Shown here one piece after another: positions 31,016 to 43,510 of a stretch of DNA of 64,000 nucleotides. Position 1 is the first letter of the stretch; every line of letters starts with the position of its first letter. The DNA comes from Miscanthus floridulus (taxonomy: Eukaryota; Streptophyta; Magnoliopsida; Poales; Poaceae). The position numbers and the translations under genes are program-made. Location: positions 109,818,158 through 109,882,157 of the forward strand of contig NC_089595.1 in the NCBI RefSeq assembly GCF_019320115.1, in the 5' to 3' direction. Below the pieces are notes generated by a model. That model did no database searches, had not been told where the DNA came from, and worked only from the letters and a program-made list of their open reading frames with translations.

Positions 31016-31397
31016 TTAAGAAGCACTCAGGCCCTTATCTGCCCATACAGATACAGATGATTGAGCCCCAGCTGAGCTCGTTTTTTTTTTGGCTGTCCTA
31101 ATAAATTTTTCTTCGGCAAAGAGAGCATCATTAATCTGACCACAGGAGATTCTCAAAAAAAAAAAATCTGACCACAGGATCGGTTTTCTCTGAGGAAAAT
31201 TTGGATTTATTATATGAAATTGAAGTTGTGAATTTTGGACTACCTCGGTCAATTCGCTCTTGTGACTACTTGGGTCGTCACTCTCTCCAGCCCATACAGA
31301 TGCTTGAGCCCCGGCTGAGCTCGGTTTTTCTTTTTCTGGCTTTGCATTAATCCTTTTTTTTTTGGTGCCGAACGCATGCACGGGCCAAATTCGTTTT
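31016..31397. other. Duplicated low-complexity host flank
   Basis: Two imperfect direct copies of CCCATACAGATgcTTGAGCC followed by GGCTGAGCTCG occur at about 31043 and 31292. A further copy of the GGATTTATTATATGAA segment lies beyond the next transposon at about 34291. No gene is supported. Confidence 0.5.
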
Positions 31398-32728
31398 GAG
31401 AGAATTCTTCGTTTGGCACTAAAACAAATCACTCTTTCATATGAGGCACTGAAAATTTTGAACTTCTTTATCTAACATCAACTTGAAAATTCCTTCCGTA
31501 TATGGCGCTTCCGTCTATTTGATGCGGTAACGGTATCAAGTGCCACATAAAATGACATATATACCCTTCTATGTACGAGCAACATGTAGTGCCAGATAGG
31601 AAAAAAATAAATAAACATAATGTCAAATAAGGAAAGCACAAATATACTTAAAAAACAAAAAAAATGTAAACACCTTGCACACCTCACATTAGCTCAACAA
31701 ATTCATACAATAGGGGTCTAAGTTCACATATCCAGGTTTATAAATATGCATACATTATCAGATTCATAAACATAAACACATGAAGGTTCATACATAAGGG
31801 GTCTAAGTTCACACTACAGAATAGCGTGTTCATCATACACATATCAGTTGCACTATATTATAGTTCATAGAGCATATGCCTTACACATTGACAAGCACAT
31901 CTACAAAGAGAATCACAAGCTCAACCTTCTCTTGCTTCTCGTGCTATTTGCAGGACTAGCAAGCTTAGCTGTCTTGTTTCTGGTGCCTATTGCAGGGCTG
32001 TCAAGTGACAGTATAGGAGCCGCTTCTTGACCTGCACATGTACATATATCGAAGTTGAATTTAGATGTAACAACAACAGTAAGAACTCAAAAATGTTTCA
32101 AGGATAAAACAAAGATGTAATTCTGTTTTGATCTTGCAAGTGAGAATGAATAGTCGACCGAGTTATCACATTCATCTTACTTATACGATGTATATATGGT
32201 ACTGATGATTTATGAGTACTGCTCAATCGTGGTAAATTTGGGGTTTTATATTCACACACATATTTCAATACAAGGACAAGTGGGAATGAAATTCTATAGG
32301 GAAAACATCAGAGTAGGTGAAATGAACATTGGCGCTTGTTTGAAACGATCAAATTGAAGTCCTACAATGTGGAGAGGAAGTATTCATTCCCCTGAGAGAA
32401 AATCCGATCCCTTCATGCATCTGTATATGCCTTAGTGAACACTGGAGCTCAAAATTGTGTTGCCAACATTTTAATCTCCAGATAAAAAGGGGTGGAATGC
32501 CTGCACAATGTAAGAGAACAAAGTAAATTATATATTTGTCCAGGTAGTTCAAAGTCTGAGAAATGTTCAAAGGTGTGGCATTTTGATAATAATAATAACA
32601 AAAGATCCAATCAATTGCTTCTAGAAGACACGAGCTGTATTTCAGAATTTTTATATGGATCCTATAGGAAGTAGTTTGATTAAGAACGAGATATGGGATC
32701 GATCAACTCTTGTGTTTTGAGTGGGGCC

Positions 32729-33632
32729 TTACGTCAAAGTGCCTCTTTTCTGGCCGCGCCATTCCTGAAATAGCAAGAAGAAAAGGCAACCAGATCCAAT
32801 TGCTTGAAATACCAATCCCGAAGCCATGACTTGTTTCAGTATGTTCCCTTCATCTGAAATGAAACACACAAGAACCTCAGTTAATGCATATGTAAGTCAA
32901 CATTAGTTCCTAAACAATTACATGTTTGTTTGAGTTAAAACACTTTTTTTAGATAAAGGACTCTGGCCTCTGCATCCACGAATGGATGTATATGGCCATT
33001 GAGTTAAAACACTTAGGCAATGATAAAACCGAGGTGCAGGGTAAGAAAGAAAGCAAACTCATATATTCATTTAAACAATGGAATACGAATTCTGACCGTT
33101 GCTTTCGAGAATGCACACAGCACACAGGTTAGCAGGACAAAGCTAAAAGAAATTTAACACAAGCCAAAACAAGTCTGAACACACTCAGACATTAGCTAGC
33201 CTGCTCCTGAAACTCCTGTGCTTCTAATTTGTATAGCTACATTCCAGCAACTTAAGCAATCGTGTGACGATATAAATCTCCAAATTAAATTTCAATCCTG
33301 AGCCACTCGATCAGTTGCCACAAATCTATAGGTGGCATGGCAAAGCTAAGGCTGTGTTCCCTAGAAGCAAAGCTTGTTAAAATTGAAAAAAACCGGCAAG
33401 ACTTTTTGTATACGAACTTACGAAGCATGGCAGAAGGCCAGAAGAACTCACGGAAGATGCCACCAGTCCCGAAGATGCGGATCTCGGCAAGTTCGAGAGT
33501 GCAATTGCGGTCGGAAAACAAGGCCTCCCTGCGGTACGGGCACGCCCTCTCCACCTCGAGGAGCTCCGGTGGACGAGCTCGCCCCGCCGTGGCCTGCACC
33601 CCGTGCCGTCGGGCGAGGCCGCCCCGCCGCAC
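32729..33632 (-). CDS. Two-exon gene of unknown function, small tail-anchored-like protein, inside the Mutator-like element
   Basis: Exon 1 (33632-33452) contains PPELLEVERACPYRREAL and ends ELAEIRIFGTGGIF with a phase-1 donor TTCC/GTGAGT. Exon 2 (32853-32729) starts after ATTTCAG, continues in matching phase, reads EGNILKQVMASG, then a hydrophobic helix LVFQAIGSGCLFFLLF, and ends RGQKRGTLT with TAA. The product is about 101 aa with one C-terminal membrane segment. The start ATG at 33632 is uncertain because upstream DNA is GC-rich with a C-run. Matching splice phase and clean frames suggest a real or recently captured gene. I do not recognise the family. Confidence 0.5.
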
Positions 33633-33666
33633 CGTGAGCTGCCGCCAATGCCGCCGGGCGAGGCTG

Positions 33667-33691
33667 CCCCCCCCCCCCCCCCCCCCCCCCC
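33667..33691. repeat. C homopolymer of 25 bases
   Basis: Uninterrupted C-run just upstream (minus strand) of the two-exon gene. Length may be a sequencing estimate. Confidence 0.9.
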
Positions 33692-34229
33692 GTGCACCAC
33701 GCGCCGCGAGATGAGGCCAGCGCCAGCCGGCGAGCCCGCCCCGCCGCCGCGTTCCCCGCCGGACCCGCGCCTCGATCTGCGATCATGGGGCGAGCTTGGC
33801 TGACTGCGGGGCGCCTCGAGCTAGGGGACCCGCCCCATGATTTTCTGAGCACCAGCAGCTGGCGCCTCCTTTGCCCCATCCACATCTCCTCCGGCCTCCA
33901 TTCTCTCTAGGGTTTCGTGTCTCTTGTTTTCAGAAGAGAAGAGCGACGGGAGGAAGCAGGAGACTCGGGGGAGAAGGGGAGATGGACCCATGCACCAGAC
34001 CGGGCACCTGCGCGCGACCAAAATAAACATGGGCATTTTGGTACTTCTAATGAAAAGCTGACATGGTCTTTCTAGTCAACTAACGGAGGGGCGCCTAAAA
34101 TAGATGGCAGTGTCATTTATGTAATGAATTTTTAAGTTAGTGCTAGATAAGAAAATTCAAATTTTTTAGTGCCTCGTATGGAAGAGTGATTTGTTTCAGT
34201 GCCAAATAAAGAATTATCCCATTGGTTTT

Positions 34230-34675
34230 CCTTTGGCAAGCGAACCTGATTACTCTGACAACAGCTGTTGTGCTCTTTGAGATAAATTTGGGTTTATTAT
34301 ATGAACTGAACTCGTGAAATTTGGGCTACCAGTCTACCACGTTCAATTCCACAGATTTTAACGGTAATTCCAGGATTGGGTGACTAGGGCTCCGCTGGTA
34401 GCTTCGGCTCCTCGGTGCTATGTAACTAGAGAGATGTAACTTTAAAAAGACAGGAAGATGTAGTTTGATACTACCTACATTCTTTTTTACATGTTGTAAA
34501 TTTTGAACTTGACTAGATTTTTTTAAAAAAAACTATACTATAAGATTTATATTTTTAAATTCACTACGACAAATCTTTTCATAGGGGGGTGGGGGGGGGG
34601 GGGGGGGTGTTGCACGCGCACAATTTATCTTAGGTCTAAAATACTATTTCTTGTCTTAGTCAAAAGATAAAAAAT
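34230..34675. other. Host flank with G homopolymer
   Basis: Begins with the continuation of the sequence interrupted by the Mutator-like element. A G-run at 34584-34607 is broken once by T. No gene seen. Confidence 0.5.
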
Positions 34676-37600
34676 TATCATGCCCCAAAATTTCTGATTT
34701 TGGGTTGCGCAGAGAAAACACTAAATAAAATAAAAGGTTTTAATATTTAGATAAAATTTACCAAGTTCAATTTGTGCTAGCGCAAATTTAGTTATAGGAA
34801 AAATGTGAATGTTCAAAGTTTTCTAATTTTGACGGACGTTTGGATGATGTGATGTTCTGCTTCTCGCTTGACTTGGAGTTATGAGTGAGTAGAATTTTTC
34901 AAAACGCGTTTAGTAAGTCGTTTATCTTTCTCCGGCTTGTCTCTGTCTTTTTCTATAATTAAATCCTTGCTTTCTTGATCTTAATCTTTTCGTATAGAGT
35001 ATCCCAAGATCCTCTTCTTCTGCTCCAAATCCTTCCTTTGAGTTTATCTTTCATCAATCTATCTATCAAAACTTCTCAGGAATTTTTCTGGCTTCCTATT
35101 GATCTTTTTCCTCAATTTTCTAGGAACATAATCTAATTTTTAGATGCTCCAAAATATCTTTTCATGAGCCCCAAATACTTTATTTGGGTTCCTCGTATTT
35201 CATAGTGTCTCTGAGAATTTTCTCTGAATTTTCAGAGCTTTCGGAGTATGGTTCGCGTCTTAAATAACAATTCTAGACTTTTCTAGAATTATTTTAATTA
35301 ATTCCAAAAATAATTAATCCCAGCTCTTATCTATCTCAACCCAGAAACCTTTTGGTTCCTTGTCTAATGGATCAAGGTCTGTACAATTCTCTCTCGCGTT
35401 GATCCATGTTCTACCTGTTGTTTTGTTTCTTGGCCGATTTTGCTCTGACGAGAGGATATATACAGATCAAAGAAGCAAGCAACGAGGTCATATGCTTTAA
35501 TCATAACGATGATATAGACAGCGTCGGCTAGCTGTTCTAGCACAGAGCAACCCATCAATTCTGTTTTCCTTTCCAATCTATCTGTGATATATGCCGTGCA
35601 AGCCAAGGACTCCATATCCATCACGTCATGCCCGTCCATAAATAGCAATCTCTGCTTCATGTATACAACCATTGAAAATCTGAGTTCAATCCTTCAAAAA
35701 TTAAGGCGCAGCCCTACTGCTCTCGTCGCCTCTCCATCTGCCATGCCGAACTGCAAGTTGATTCTTCCCTTGAGCCACGCTCGCCGAAGCTGCGGATTCG
35801 AGCGCCACCATGATGAGAAAGATCAAGCCGTTGCCTTCCAGTTCATCTCCGGCAGGGCAGGCCGTACGTCGTTCCCGTTGCTGTCGCTTACTTGCTGGCA
35901 TCAAGAATGCACGAGCCTTCCAGGAGAGTTCATCGTCTTCTTCGTGTTCAAAAGAGCCAGGCAACGTTGTCGATCTCCTGAGTCCTGTCTCTTCTTTTTC
36001 CTACCTCTGCCTTTCGCCGATCTAGTATCGCCTGCTGGCTGCTGCAGGAGGCATGCTGCTGCTATATATGTATCTGCGGCTTCCGTGAAGAGGCTCAGGT
36101 CGTCCAGAAGTCCATGGAGGCAAATCACAGCTAGAGGCGGCCACGTGAAGCACTTGCTGCTAACTTCGTTCTCCTCGTCGTCCGGTCAAGCGGCCAAGCC
36201 AGGCGCCACCTGCACGTAGGAGCAAATCCACCAGTGCCATGCGCCTGAAAAACAAGAAGTGATCATCGGCGATTCAACCAGAAACCACCAACGTGAGCCC
36301 CTGTCACCTTGCCTTTCAGTTTATCCTTTCCTTTCTAATCAATTCTCTATTCCTTGCTTTGTCTTAAAACATCTCCAGCACCTTTGGTTAGATTTACCAC
36401 CGTGATGCATGAGTTCCTGGCTGCTTGTCTGTCTTGAGGCCAAGCATGCTCGCTCCAAGCTAATCCTGCATCTATCATCTGTTTCTCGCCATGACCAGAG
36501 CAAGCTACGGATGACATGCATGGTAATCTTGTCAACTTCCTCCACCGTTCGTCTATTTCATCAACTATAGCTACATGTTTTGTTGTTCATCAAACTAGCT
36601 ACGTGTTTTGCCTGGTGAAACTTCCGTTCAAACATATCAGAACTAAAATTCTCTACCAGATATCCTATATATCACACGTACATGTTTTTGCCTAGTGTAT
36701 ATATCTTCTTTCAACTATGGATGATTAATAATCATAGGTTGGATTCGTGATTACGTGACGATGTTCATCATGCTAAATGTTTCTGAGTTTATAATTTTAA
36801 TATTAAATTGTTTAGTGTTAATGCAAACTAGTTTTTCAATTTAAAAGGAACTTTGGACCATAACGATTGCTAACTAGATTAATGGAAATATGAATACGTT
36901 TTTAATTCATATTTTGCTTAGCTTAAGCATGTTACAGACACAACATAACTGGTTCAGTAGCTTTCACATATACTTTTTCTTTTGCGAAGATAAAGTTAAA
37001 CTTGATTAAATTATATGGCATTGTTTATTAAAAAAATATGAGTAGTTCCAACTCGGTTTTTGAATTAAATTATGTTTTGACTAATCTGATCTTAATAACT
37101 TTTACAGACTTTTGCTCAATTAAAATCAAGCATATAGTCTTTTCTTTTCTTTTATAATATATAAAACTCCTAATAGTTGTTTTATTTTTAACCGTAGACT
37201 CGTTCTCGGCGTTTTGTTGCACTTCTGCGACTGTAGTAGCGAGCTCTCTTTTAGTATGTTGCTTACTCTTGTCTGGTGTACTGTTCTTAGTTGCTTTTAT
37301 TGTTGTTTGTATGTTTGTCTATGCATGATGCTTGCTATGAGTAGAACGAGAACCATTTGTAAGCGCCGAAGATCAGAAGGTGATGACCAGAAGTAGAAGT
37401 ATGAGGGAGTTTGAACAAGTGTATAAGGCAAGTATAGCATGGGATTATCCTTGTTGTTCTATACACCTTTAATCATTTAATTCATACTGCATATGTCTAC
37501 CTTGACAATTACTAAGGATTTCCTAGTACTTTGTTATCTGGTACCTTGATTCCTATGGGTTTATGCATTTAGGTAGTATATTGCTAGTGCTCAAACAATA

Positions 37601-38686
37601 ACCATGATCTTGTAACTTGACTAACGGTATATACAATAAACACTAAAAGATGCTTTTTAAGAACAAGGAATAACGGGGCTAGAGCATAGTTTTTTGTGAT
37701 GCTCTAGATTCCTCTCCTTAAGGACTTCTCTGTAAGCGATCATCCGGGACTTACAGTACAACCATGAGTGCTATATGGCTCTGGGTTTAGTCAAGTATGA
37801 GGGCATTTTCTAGCTTTTTAGTGGTTACACAAAAGGGCGCAAAAGGGGCTTGATGAGCTGAGTATAGTGCGGCCTCTGTTTCTAAGAGTACTTCTGCGTG
37901 AGTGTGCCTTCCGAAAGGGGGCTCTATATTTCCTTGCCAATTGGAAACCTAGCGGCCCTAACTTGTTAGACGAACCTTTGAAAGGCTTCATAGTGAACCA
38001 TGTCGACCTTCCTTGGTAGTGGGTCAAGAGGCTGATCACCTCGGGCGAAAGGGTAAATCATGGTTCATGGTGAAAGTGTACAACATTTGCAGAGTGTAAA
38101 ACTGGTATATCAGCCATGCTCATGGTCACGAGCGGCCTTGGACCTTTATGGAATAGATTATTATTAATGATAATTATGTTTATGCTATTCATTATTCATG
38201 TTTACTTGATCATGTGTTTTATGGGGCTTATGCTAAACTTGTTGCTACTCAATTGCTTAAAATTGTGACTCACTAAAACCTAATCGCAGTAAACCAGTGT
38301 CAACCTTTTGAGCCTCATAAACCCCATGTTATATTTGTTGAGTAAAACATGTACTTACCCTTGCTTTACATTCAAAATTTAGAAAAATCTTGGATGGGTA
38401 CCAGATGTTGGAGCTAGTGAGTTTTCTAAGAAGTGTTAGGCGTATGTACCCCCCAGTCGACTGTCCCTGTGGTGTTTGGAGGCTTCGCTTGAGGATTAGA
38501 ATTTATGATTCCGCTACTTTGATGTAAGCTTTGTCACTATGTAAGTAATAATATCATATTATTATTTGTTAAGTAATAAAGCATTGTCTTTTGATACTAT
38601 TGTAATTTGTCGCTATATGTGTGATTTGACTTCCTGGGCACACATATAGTGTACATCTGGTTTTGTTCTTAAAATCGGGTGTAACA
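34676..38686 (+). repeat. Probable solo LTR (Ty3 type, ~4.0 kb)
   Basis: The right end has the look of a long Ty3 LTR terminus (TTCCTGGGCACACATATAG, then AAAATCGGGTGTAACA). The left end TATCATGCCCCAAAA could be a TG-start LTR with a G-to-A change. Flanks AAAAT (34671-34675) and TAAAT (38687-38691) match at 4 of 5 bases. No gag-pol is present, so the element would have recombined to one LTR. Open frames within (for example 35584-36219) lack domains. Confidence 0.5.
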
Positions 38687-38691
38687 TAAAT

Positions 38692-39010
38692 TCACATCAA
38701 ACAAACAATGTAGATAGGTAACATTATAGCCCATTGCCCATTCCCGACCTATCTATCTTATTGCTCTCACATAGCATCGGAAGTTCACACTAATTTGTTA
38801 CACCCCATTGTTGTATGCCTCTTCCCCTTGATGTTATGACCTCAAATCTTGATGAGCTAACGAGGGCACAGACAAAAAGGGCCGTGGAGGCTGGAGATCA
38901 CTAAAGGCCCCTCGATTGCTTGCTCCATGGGCATCTTTTTGGTGAATCTCTGTGTAAAATGTCCTTGTAGACAAGATTCGTCACTATGTGAAACTCGCAC
39001 ATGTGTTCTC
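38692..39010. other. Unidentified repeat-like stretch
   Basis: No coding signal. Contains two near copies of a CCTATCTATC/TAGATAGG inverted motif at about 38711 and 38748. It continues on the far side of the nested elements at 54094. Confidence 0.35.
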
Positions 39011-39131
39011 AGACTTGAAAGTGCATCTAGCCCTTTAGTGGATTTTGGATGATTGAATGACAACACGATTAAAGATCTAACATATTTGCTAACTGTTGGA
39101 TAGGAAATTGGTTATCTCACAGGCACTTGAA

Positions 39132-42100
39132 TGTAACACCCTCGGTGTTACACCCTAAATCATTTACTAAAACATGTCATGAGCATGATGTTTATGTGTT
39201 AGTGCATATGATAAAGTATGTCGATCAATTTCTTGTAACCTAAAAAGACTAATAAAAATGTTAAACGAAAGTTGATTCAATAGCTCATGTATATAAGTAG
39301 GGTTTAAAACTAATTTTTATTGAACAAAAATGCTATATAACATATATGTGGCGCTTAAATAAAGTTTGGAATTTCAACTTTTTAGATAACAGCGAAATAC
39401 TTGCTGTTGAAAAATGACATTACTAGTTAATATTTCCATGTTTAGCTCAAAAACTTAGAAAAATCCCAAGTTTGTCAACAGCTAGACATTGCTATGTTTA
39501 GCAAATTATTTTGAGAGATTGAATTAAGGGGTGGTGTAGTGTTATAGCTCGATTTGGTTGTCTCATATGCCATCTTATGTATGGTGAAGATGGTTTAGGT
39601 CTAGAAGCAACCGTTTAGTTTTTATAGGCGCTTTAAAATTCATGCACGGCACGTTCTCGGGCTGGCTCACTGGGTGGACGCGGTCACTAGGCTCGGGCGC
39701 TCGGCGTCATTAGCCTGGTCGCGCATGTGGCCTAGCCATGGCTCGACCGCCGTTCGCCTTGTCCTCGCACGCACGTGGGTTGTCCCGGCTGCCTCGCGCC
39801 ATCGCCTCGCCTTAATGGCATTGCGGCCGTGCATGCCGCGCCCCCACCTGCCTCCGCGTGTGCGCACTTGGTTTGGACGCGTTGTCATGTAGCGGGTGCG
39901 CACACGCCGCCTTAGGTCCAGTCAGCCGCTTGCCGCCAAGGCGAGGACGAGCTGAGCTAGACCTACCCCTCCCTCTCTGCCACCGCGACCGACCGACCCC
40001 GCTCGCTTAATTCGGCATGGTTGAGTCACCATCGCTCGATTCACCATGTCCATGGATTCTCCATTAAGCCACCTGACCCCCGACCCCCACCCAGCCTTGA
40101 AGCGAGCATGGCCAAGCTCTGATTTGGAGTTTTTCCCGCCATCGTGTCGATAAGGCCGTGTCTGGACGTGGATGTGGGCAGCCCTCCTGCCGACCATTCC
40201 AAACCAATTCACCTGCACCACTTGCATAGCCTTGACTTCCTCTTCACCCTACGCACCTTAGCCGAACCGCTATAGCCTCCCTATCGTCGCTGATGCGAAT
40301 ATGCCGTCGCGGTGCGCCGCCATACAGCTTGACCGCATTTGGCCAACCCTTCTCCGTCTCGACCGCACGTGGCCAACCCTTCTTCGTCACCCTCTTCTCC
40401 AACCGTCACCTCGTCCTGGTCCAGGGTATCCTCCTGATGCTCACGAGCTAACCCATTAGGCCTGTAGCTACCTGAGCTCACCAGAAAATTTGTGTCGCTG
40501 TCGTGGATGGCCGCACGCCACTGCAGCCTACCCCAGTGAGTTCCGTCACCCCTCATCGTCGCTTAGCGTAGCCGCTTGGGTCAAAGATGGTGATCGACCC
40601 ATTAGGTGGGCCCGCATAGGTCCTAGGTGGCAGGCGTAGGCACCCAGTGCCATCACTCACTGAGTTGCCGAGGGTGCACGCGGAGGAATTAAGGAAAGGC
40701 CAAGGGGCTAAGTGAGAAGGTTTGAGAGAGGGGGGGAAATAGTGTTAGTACTTAGTCATAATTTGCTAGACGTTCGAGGTCTCTTTTGTAAAGTTGTCGA
40801 CGCATGCAGGGTTCCCTGCCGCGGGCCGTCTCGCGTTGTAGGTCGGCCTCGCGTGGGCCGCATCGTAGACCACCTCGTGCTCACACGCACGCTGCGTCGC
40901 ATGGGCCACGCGTGTGGGCCACGCGGGATAATTTGTTTTTCTTTTTCATAAGGAATTAGAAATAATTTTCTAATTTAATTTTGAGCTAATCTTTGGTAAA
41001 TCATATAAAATCATATAGGTGTCCAAAAATTATGAAACAAATTTTGTAAGGTTCCTAAAATTATGCTCTATCTGCTAGTGTATTTAGTTCATATATACAT
41101 GTTGATACTAGGAGCTATTAAATCATTTAAGAGTGCTTAATATTATTAGGTTAAATGTTGTAGGAATTTTTATGGTAAATTGGTGATAGCTTTAGTCCTA
41201 AAATTTTTATGGTAGCTTCATTGTATTATTATGTGCTCACTATAATTTTTATAGATTTAGAATAGACTAAACATTAGGGTAGTTAAATGCTCTTTGTTTC
41301 AAATATACATTAAATTATTAGTAGAAATAAAGATATATCCTTAATTTGTAAAGCTAGGTGTTTGTTAGTTGAACCCAACACTTTGCTTGGTAAAGATGAT
41401 AGTTAGCTTAGCACCTTAGTCATTAGAGCTAGCTTAGTAGCTTAGTATGCATATTCTTAGTTGCTATTGCTTAAATGCTAAGTGTTGCATCATCATCACA
41501 TGCATGTAGAGAATGAGTTGGTGGAGATCATGACCACCGGTGATCACGAGTTCAAGGAGATCATTGAGGAGTACGAGGAGGAGATTCTTATATAGGAGGA
41601 GGTCCTAAAGCCACCACTGACTGACTCAGCTGACACTGCGCCTGCCCAAGGCAAGCCCCGGTGCATAACCCCTTATTTTTTATAATCATTGTATATATAT
41701 ATGTTATGTGCATTTACGTTACAGGAAATTTTATGAAAACCCCCTGTATAGATATAACTATACTATGAGTCCTACTAGTACAGGTTCAAGTAGCTGCTAT
41801 GCTTAGGTTTTTGGTAGCGTGAGTAACCTGCCGTTACTTACAATAGGTGATTATTATTACTCTCATAATAAAATGATGAAAGGAAAAATGGAGACAGGGC
41901 AGGGATATGGTATGGGTATTAGTGGGTGTAACTGGTTGTGTCCCATGGCCAATAGGGCTTAGCTTGGTTACACTGTTTTTCCTATTCGTGTTGATTAAGG
42001 ACCGTCCATTGCTGTGGATAGTAGTCAGGTGACAGACTTATTATCCTGAGCACATACTTGCTTATAGGAGTGGCAAGGCTTGTTACACTCTTGCTGTAGG

Positions 42101-42997
42101 TTCTGGCTCTTTCTGGACTGACTGATTAGAGGCGAAGAAAGGTGAAGGTCTAAGCACCATATTGAGACCAGGTCTCCAGTGTGGGGGCTTGGAGTCCAAC
42201 TTTGAATGGGGACCTGGACCCTATGACATGAGTGAAATGGGTTGGTCTTATTTATGCCTAAGGTACAAACAGGGTGTGTGTTTCGGGATACCCAGCTAGG
42301 ATACATTGGTTCATGAATCATCATTTTCATGAGACGGTATGACTTGGCTATGGTCTAGCACCATAGTAACAATTGAAAGATGAAAGATGGTGAAATGGTT
42401 CTGATTGCTCAACCCTTGCTTGAAAGTAGAACAGGTGCTTACCTAGAATGGTTAGCTCATGAAGTAATCATGACTGTCAATAAAACTTGACTGTAAGGAT
42501 GAACTATTAGTAATGCTTTTTGCAAACAAAAATAAAACAGCAAACCCATATTGCCTATCATACTTCTTAGAGTCAGGAAACTATTCCCACTAGTCAGGTA
42601 AGTCTTGTAAGTACATTGTGTACTCAGGGTTTATTTTACCCCTGTTGCAGGTGCAACTTGAGGAGTAGCTCTTGTGTGGAGGATTCTTCTGGTGGGCACA
42701 GACGGATCCTTATATCATTTCCGCTAGATGTTTATTTTTATTCTGCTGTTTAATTATTGCACTCTAAACTCTGGTATTGTAATAAATGATTTCTAAAAAC
42801 TCTAGTTGTATGAAATGGACTAAGTATTATAAGCTCATACTCATTATTGGATTATGGATGTAAAACGTGGATTGTTTCGAGTTCTCCCTTGGGGTGGGCT
42901 TGACAGAACTGTTCGATGTAGCTCACTTTCGGGGTGCTTAGTGTCTAGAGGAAGACGAGCGCCTCTGAAAGTGTGTTATTTCGGTGGTTCTACCACA
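39132..42997 (+). repeat. 5' LTR of the Tekay-type element
   Basis: Starts TGTAACACCCTCGGTGTTAC, which itself is a small hairpin, and ends GGTTCTACCACA. Compared with the 3' LTR it lacks sequence near 39715-39730. It contains a coding-like acidic segment at 41509-41680. Confidence 0.95.
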
Positions 42998-42999
42998 GG

Positions 43000-43011
43000 T
43001 GGTATCAGAGC
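43000..43011 (+). promoter_or_regulatory. Primer-binding site (tRNA-Met)
   Basis: TGGTATCAGAGC, two bases after the 5' LTR; perfect match to the consensus plant tRNA-iMet primer site. Confidence 0.95.
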
Positions 43012-43510
43012 CCAATAATGAGCCTACGAGTTTAAAAACTCTTTTCAAAACCTAAAATTTGACCAACAAAAGCTTTGCAAATTGTAGGATGCGATAAATT
43101 ACCTAAATAAGTATAAGCCCTAGTAATATGGTCTATCTAGGATAGTGGCACTGGTTTATCTAATCAATCTTCTGCAGGTACACTAACTTACGCACGTAAG
43201 AATTGTTTAGCGTACAGGAAGTGAGTGTGCGCCATGCCAAAAATTATATACAAAGGCCGCTATATTCTGGCTTGAGTGAATGAATAGGTCGATCCATGCA
43301 TGATGAAAAGAGAATCTTGCTTAAACTAAACTCCCTCACATGTATAATTTTTGGGTAGTAAATTGATAGGATAATAAATAAAGAGAAATGCTTTAACTCT
43401 TAAGGAAAAGTCCCGCTAGTAACCATTTATTGGGCCTTATCATCTCTCTAGCCTTTTGTTTCTAAATATGGAGGCCTTATCCCTAATGGTGGGTTCCTAT
43501 CTATTTACAG

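Larger units (their letters stand above)
31398..34220 (-). mobile_element. Mutator-like element with captured gene (Pack-MULE-like)
   Basis: The termini are inverted: left GAGAGAATTCTTCGTTTGGC, right (reverse complement) GGGATAATTCTTTATTTGGC. Homology continues through ACAAATCACTCTT for about 100 bases or more. Flanking 9-mers ATTCGTTTT (31389-31397) and ATTGGTTTT (34221-34229) match at 8 of 9 positions, a Mutator-sized duplication. No transposase is visible; the cargo is the two-exon gene at 32729-33632. Confidence 0.75.

Noticed and set aside
35584..36219. 211-codon ORF in the probable solo LTR
   Set aside because: No domain, lies within LTR-type sequence; treated as chance or a decayed leader.
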